Of a stretch of 8,127 nucleotides of DNA, positions 7,031-8,127 are shown one piece after another; within the stretch, counting starts at the first letter, position 1, and every line of letters begins with the position of its first letter. The position numbers were made by a program, and so were the translations under genes. This stretch comes from an uncultured Eubacteriales bacterium (GTDB lineage: Bacteria > Bacillota > Clostridia > Oscillospirales > Acutalibacteraceae). The notes below the pieces were generated by a model. The model was given only the letters and a program-made list of their open reading frames with translations. It did not search any database and was not told the origin of the DNA. The stretch is taken from positions 1 to 8,127 of the forward strand of contig CAKRVQ010000040.1 of assembly GCA_934408795.1 (NCBI GenBank). The letters are read 5' to 3'.

Positions 7031-7150
7031 TTATGAGTCAACAGAGAATCTCTTTTTTGCCGCAACGGCAAGCAATGCGAAGAGCAGTGCGGACACTGAC
7101 GCCGCAGCTGCGTAAAATGTGAGATTCACGGTGTCGCCCGTCTCGGGCGT
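7031..7150 (-). other. C-terminal cell-wall sorting signal (TPETG type)
   Basis: TPETG (7136-7150) is followed by DTVNLTFY, a hydrophobic segment of about 20 residues rich in A, L, V and S, and the basic tail KKRFSVDS. This is the three-part sortase signal with Thr in place of the Leu of LPXTG. Pro, Thr and Gly, the residues sortases need most, are kept, and Asp after Gly is common in clostridial forms. The matching sortase is not in the window. Confidence 0.75.
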
Positions 7151-8127
7151 ATCGGACACATATTTGAATGTGAGCGGACCCCAGCCTGTGCCTGCCGCCT
7201 CGTAATACTCATACTCGTTTGAGGCATTCAGGATAACGATTCCGTCCAGCGTCGCAGCCTTTGTCGTCACCTGTGCGGAGGCGGAATAAAACTTATCGTC
7301 CTCTCCCCAATAATCGGAAATAATGTAATAAGATGTATTTGCTTTGAGGATCACTCCACCCTCGATATCGCCGTATACGAAGCCTTCTTCTGTTCCCTGC
7401 GCGGCATCGGCAACCGCTTTACCGATATCCAGTATCAGTTCGCCGTCGGTTGCGGCAATAAGGAAGTTGTGCTTTGCGGCGCTGCTCGGTGTATACCATC
7501 TGCCGAGCGAGGTCACCTTAATGTCCTTGTTTCCCACGGTGATGCGCATACCCGCCCAGCCTGCGGGCATCTTTACATTTGAGTCGGGGACATTTCCCGC
7601 TCCGCCGACCGTGACCGACTTTGTAAAGTCAACTATCGTTTCTTTTCTTTCGTCTGTATTTTCGCCTTCGCCCGAACCGCCGGTCTCACCGCCTGTTTCT
7701 CCGCCCGTTTCGCCGCCGGGAGTCGATTCTTCGGCTTCATATTTGATGTCAAGCGGTCCCCAGCTGACGCCGTCGGCGGCAAAGAAGTCGTAGCCCGTGC
7801 CGAGTATGACTATACCGTCAATGCTTGCGGCGTCGGTCGTCACCGCGGCAGATCCCGAATAGAATTTATCGGTCGTGCCCCAATAATCGGACATAATATA
7901 GTAGGATGTGTTTGCCTTGAGTGTCACCTTGCCGGGAATCTCCGCATACAGGAATTCATCCACGGGGGTGTCGGCGGCGGCAACGCTTTGAATGCCGTCC
8001 TTAATTATCGCTCCGTCAAGTCCCGCGATAAAGAAGTTATGAGTTGCGTTGCTGCCCTCAGCCCAAATGCGGCCGATATGCGTTACCGTCAGATCCTCAT
8101 CACCCACGGTAATGCGCATACCTGCCC
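7031..8127 (-). CDS. Multi-repeat surface protein with sortase signal (5' end outside window)
   Basis: The reading frame continues past the right edge. Its last 365 or so residues are visible and the true start is missing. The Met at 8119 is not a start: the bases before it encode Ala-Gly, and the partial codon fits Trp, matching the internal W-A-G-M-R motif of the second repeat. The visible part has repeat 1 (7739-8127), a Gly/Glu/Thr linker with three GGET units, a short segment with an ETIVDFTKSV strand, repeat 2 (7160-7558), and a C-terminal sorting signal: TPETGD, a hydrophobic stretch, then KKRFSVDS. Over the best-conserved 40-residue block starting at LKANTSYY, the two repeats agree at 32 positions. 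The protein is presumably exported and linked to peptidoglycan by a sortase not present here. The repeated domain resembles adhesin or carbohydrate-binding beta-sandwiches (DUF4082-like in pattern), but I cannot assign a family. The number of further repeats upstream is unknown. Confidence 0.88.
   Translation of the reverse strand, partial: AGMRITVGDEDLTVTHIGRIWAEGSNATHNFFIAGLDGAIIKDGIQSVAAADTPVDEFLYAEIPGKVTLKANTSYYIMSDYWGTTDKFYSGSAAVTTDAASIDGIVILGTGYDFFAADGVSWGPLDIKYEAEESTPGGETGGETGGETGGSGEGENTDERKETIVDFTKSVTVGGAGNVPDSNVKMPAGWAGMRITVGNKDIKVTSLGRWYTPSSAAKHNFLIAATDGELILDIGKAVADAAQGTEEGFVYGDIEGGVILKANTSYYIISDYWGEDDKFYSASAQVTTKAATLDGIVILNASNEYEYYEAAGTGWGPLTFKYVSDTPETGDTVNLTFYAAAASVSALLFALLAVAAKKRFSVDS
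7160..7558 (-). repeat. Surface domain copy 2
   Basis: This complete copy runs from GWAGMRITVGNKDIKVTSLGR through KHNFLI, LKANTSYY, SDYWG, DKFY and DGIVIL to GWGPLTFKY. A preceding ETIVDFTKSVTVGG segment (up to about 7640) probably supplies its first strand. It is much closer to copy 1 than to copy 3 in the next gene, so copies 1 and 2 look like a more recent duplication. Confidence 0.9.
7676..7717 (-). repeat. 12-bp tandem repeat encoding GGET linker
   Basis: Three 12-bp units encode Gly-Gly-Glu-Thr, followed by a partial Gly-Gly unit. The units differ at third codon positions (GGCGGCGAAACG, GGCGGAGAAACA, GGCGGTGAGACC), so the protein sequence is kept while the DNA has drifted. It forms a flexible spacer between domain copies 1 and 2. 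Confidence 0.9.
7739..8127 (-). repeat. Surface domain copy 1 (cut by window edge)
   Basis: This is the left-most copy in the protein's visible part. Landmarks in order are (W)AGMRITVGDEDLTVTHIGR, THNFFI with the conserved His, LKANTSYY, SDYWG, DKFY, DGIVIL and SWGPLDIKY. It starts 570 bp (190 codons) before copy 2 at matching positions. The domain's first strand probably lies beyond the edge. Confidence 0.9.

Noticed and set aside
7676..7717. CRISPR-like or regulatory short repeats.
   Set aside because: The units are 12 bp, in frame, without spacers, and explained by the GGET protein linker.
8117..8119. ATG on the minus strand as the start of the repeat surface protein.
   Set aside because: The frame stays open to the edge, the codons before it encode Ala-Gly in the same context as the internal W-A-G-M-R motif, and there is no signal peptide after it. 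It is an internal Met of a truncated gene.

Overview
The window reads as chromosomal DNA of a Gram-positive, probably clostridial (Oscillospiraceae/Lachnospiraceae-like) bacterium of moderate GC. The grounds are sequence-based: consensus sigma-A-type promoters with exact 17-bp spacers, strong AGGAGG-type ribosome binding sites, a clostridial-style methionyl-tRNA synthetase with HIGN in place of HIGH, the Firmicutes gene order metG-tatD, and a surface protein with a sortase signal of the xPxTGD type. The genus cannot be fixed from this window.

Layout. (1) 79-2936, minus strand: a two-gene operon with an ABC-F ATPase (translation-factor type, not a transporter) followed by a Cof-type HAD phosphatase, joined by an ATGA stop/start overlap. 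(2) 2937-3315: a divergent intergenic region with one promoter per direction. Between them lies a 42-nt perfect hairpin flanked by a 7-bp direct repeat, with an operator-like inverted repeat beside it. The leader of metG is structured. (3) 3316-6072, plus strand: metG with a fused C-terminal tRNA-binding domain, then tatD 6 nt later, closed by a strong intrinsic terminator at 6145-6178. (4) 6227-8127, minus strand: two secreted surface-protein genes 18 nt apart. The upstream one runs off the right edge. Together they hold three copies of one beta-rich domain of about 130 residues that I cannot place confidently in a named family. One protein ends in a sortase signal, the other in a plain transmembrane anchor.

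How the genes fit together. Regions 1-3 are housekeeping: tRNA charging, ribosome-associated ABC-F activity, a small-molecule phosphatase and a TatD nuclease. The cell-surface pair is the accessory part and the least explained content. I found no CRISPR array, tRNA or rRNA gene, transposase, phage gene or obvious defence system. The more notable items are the triplicated surface domain with two anchoring modes, and the palindrome-rich divergent promoter region.
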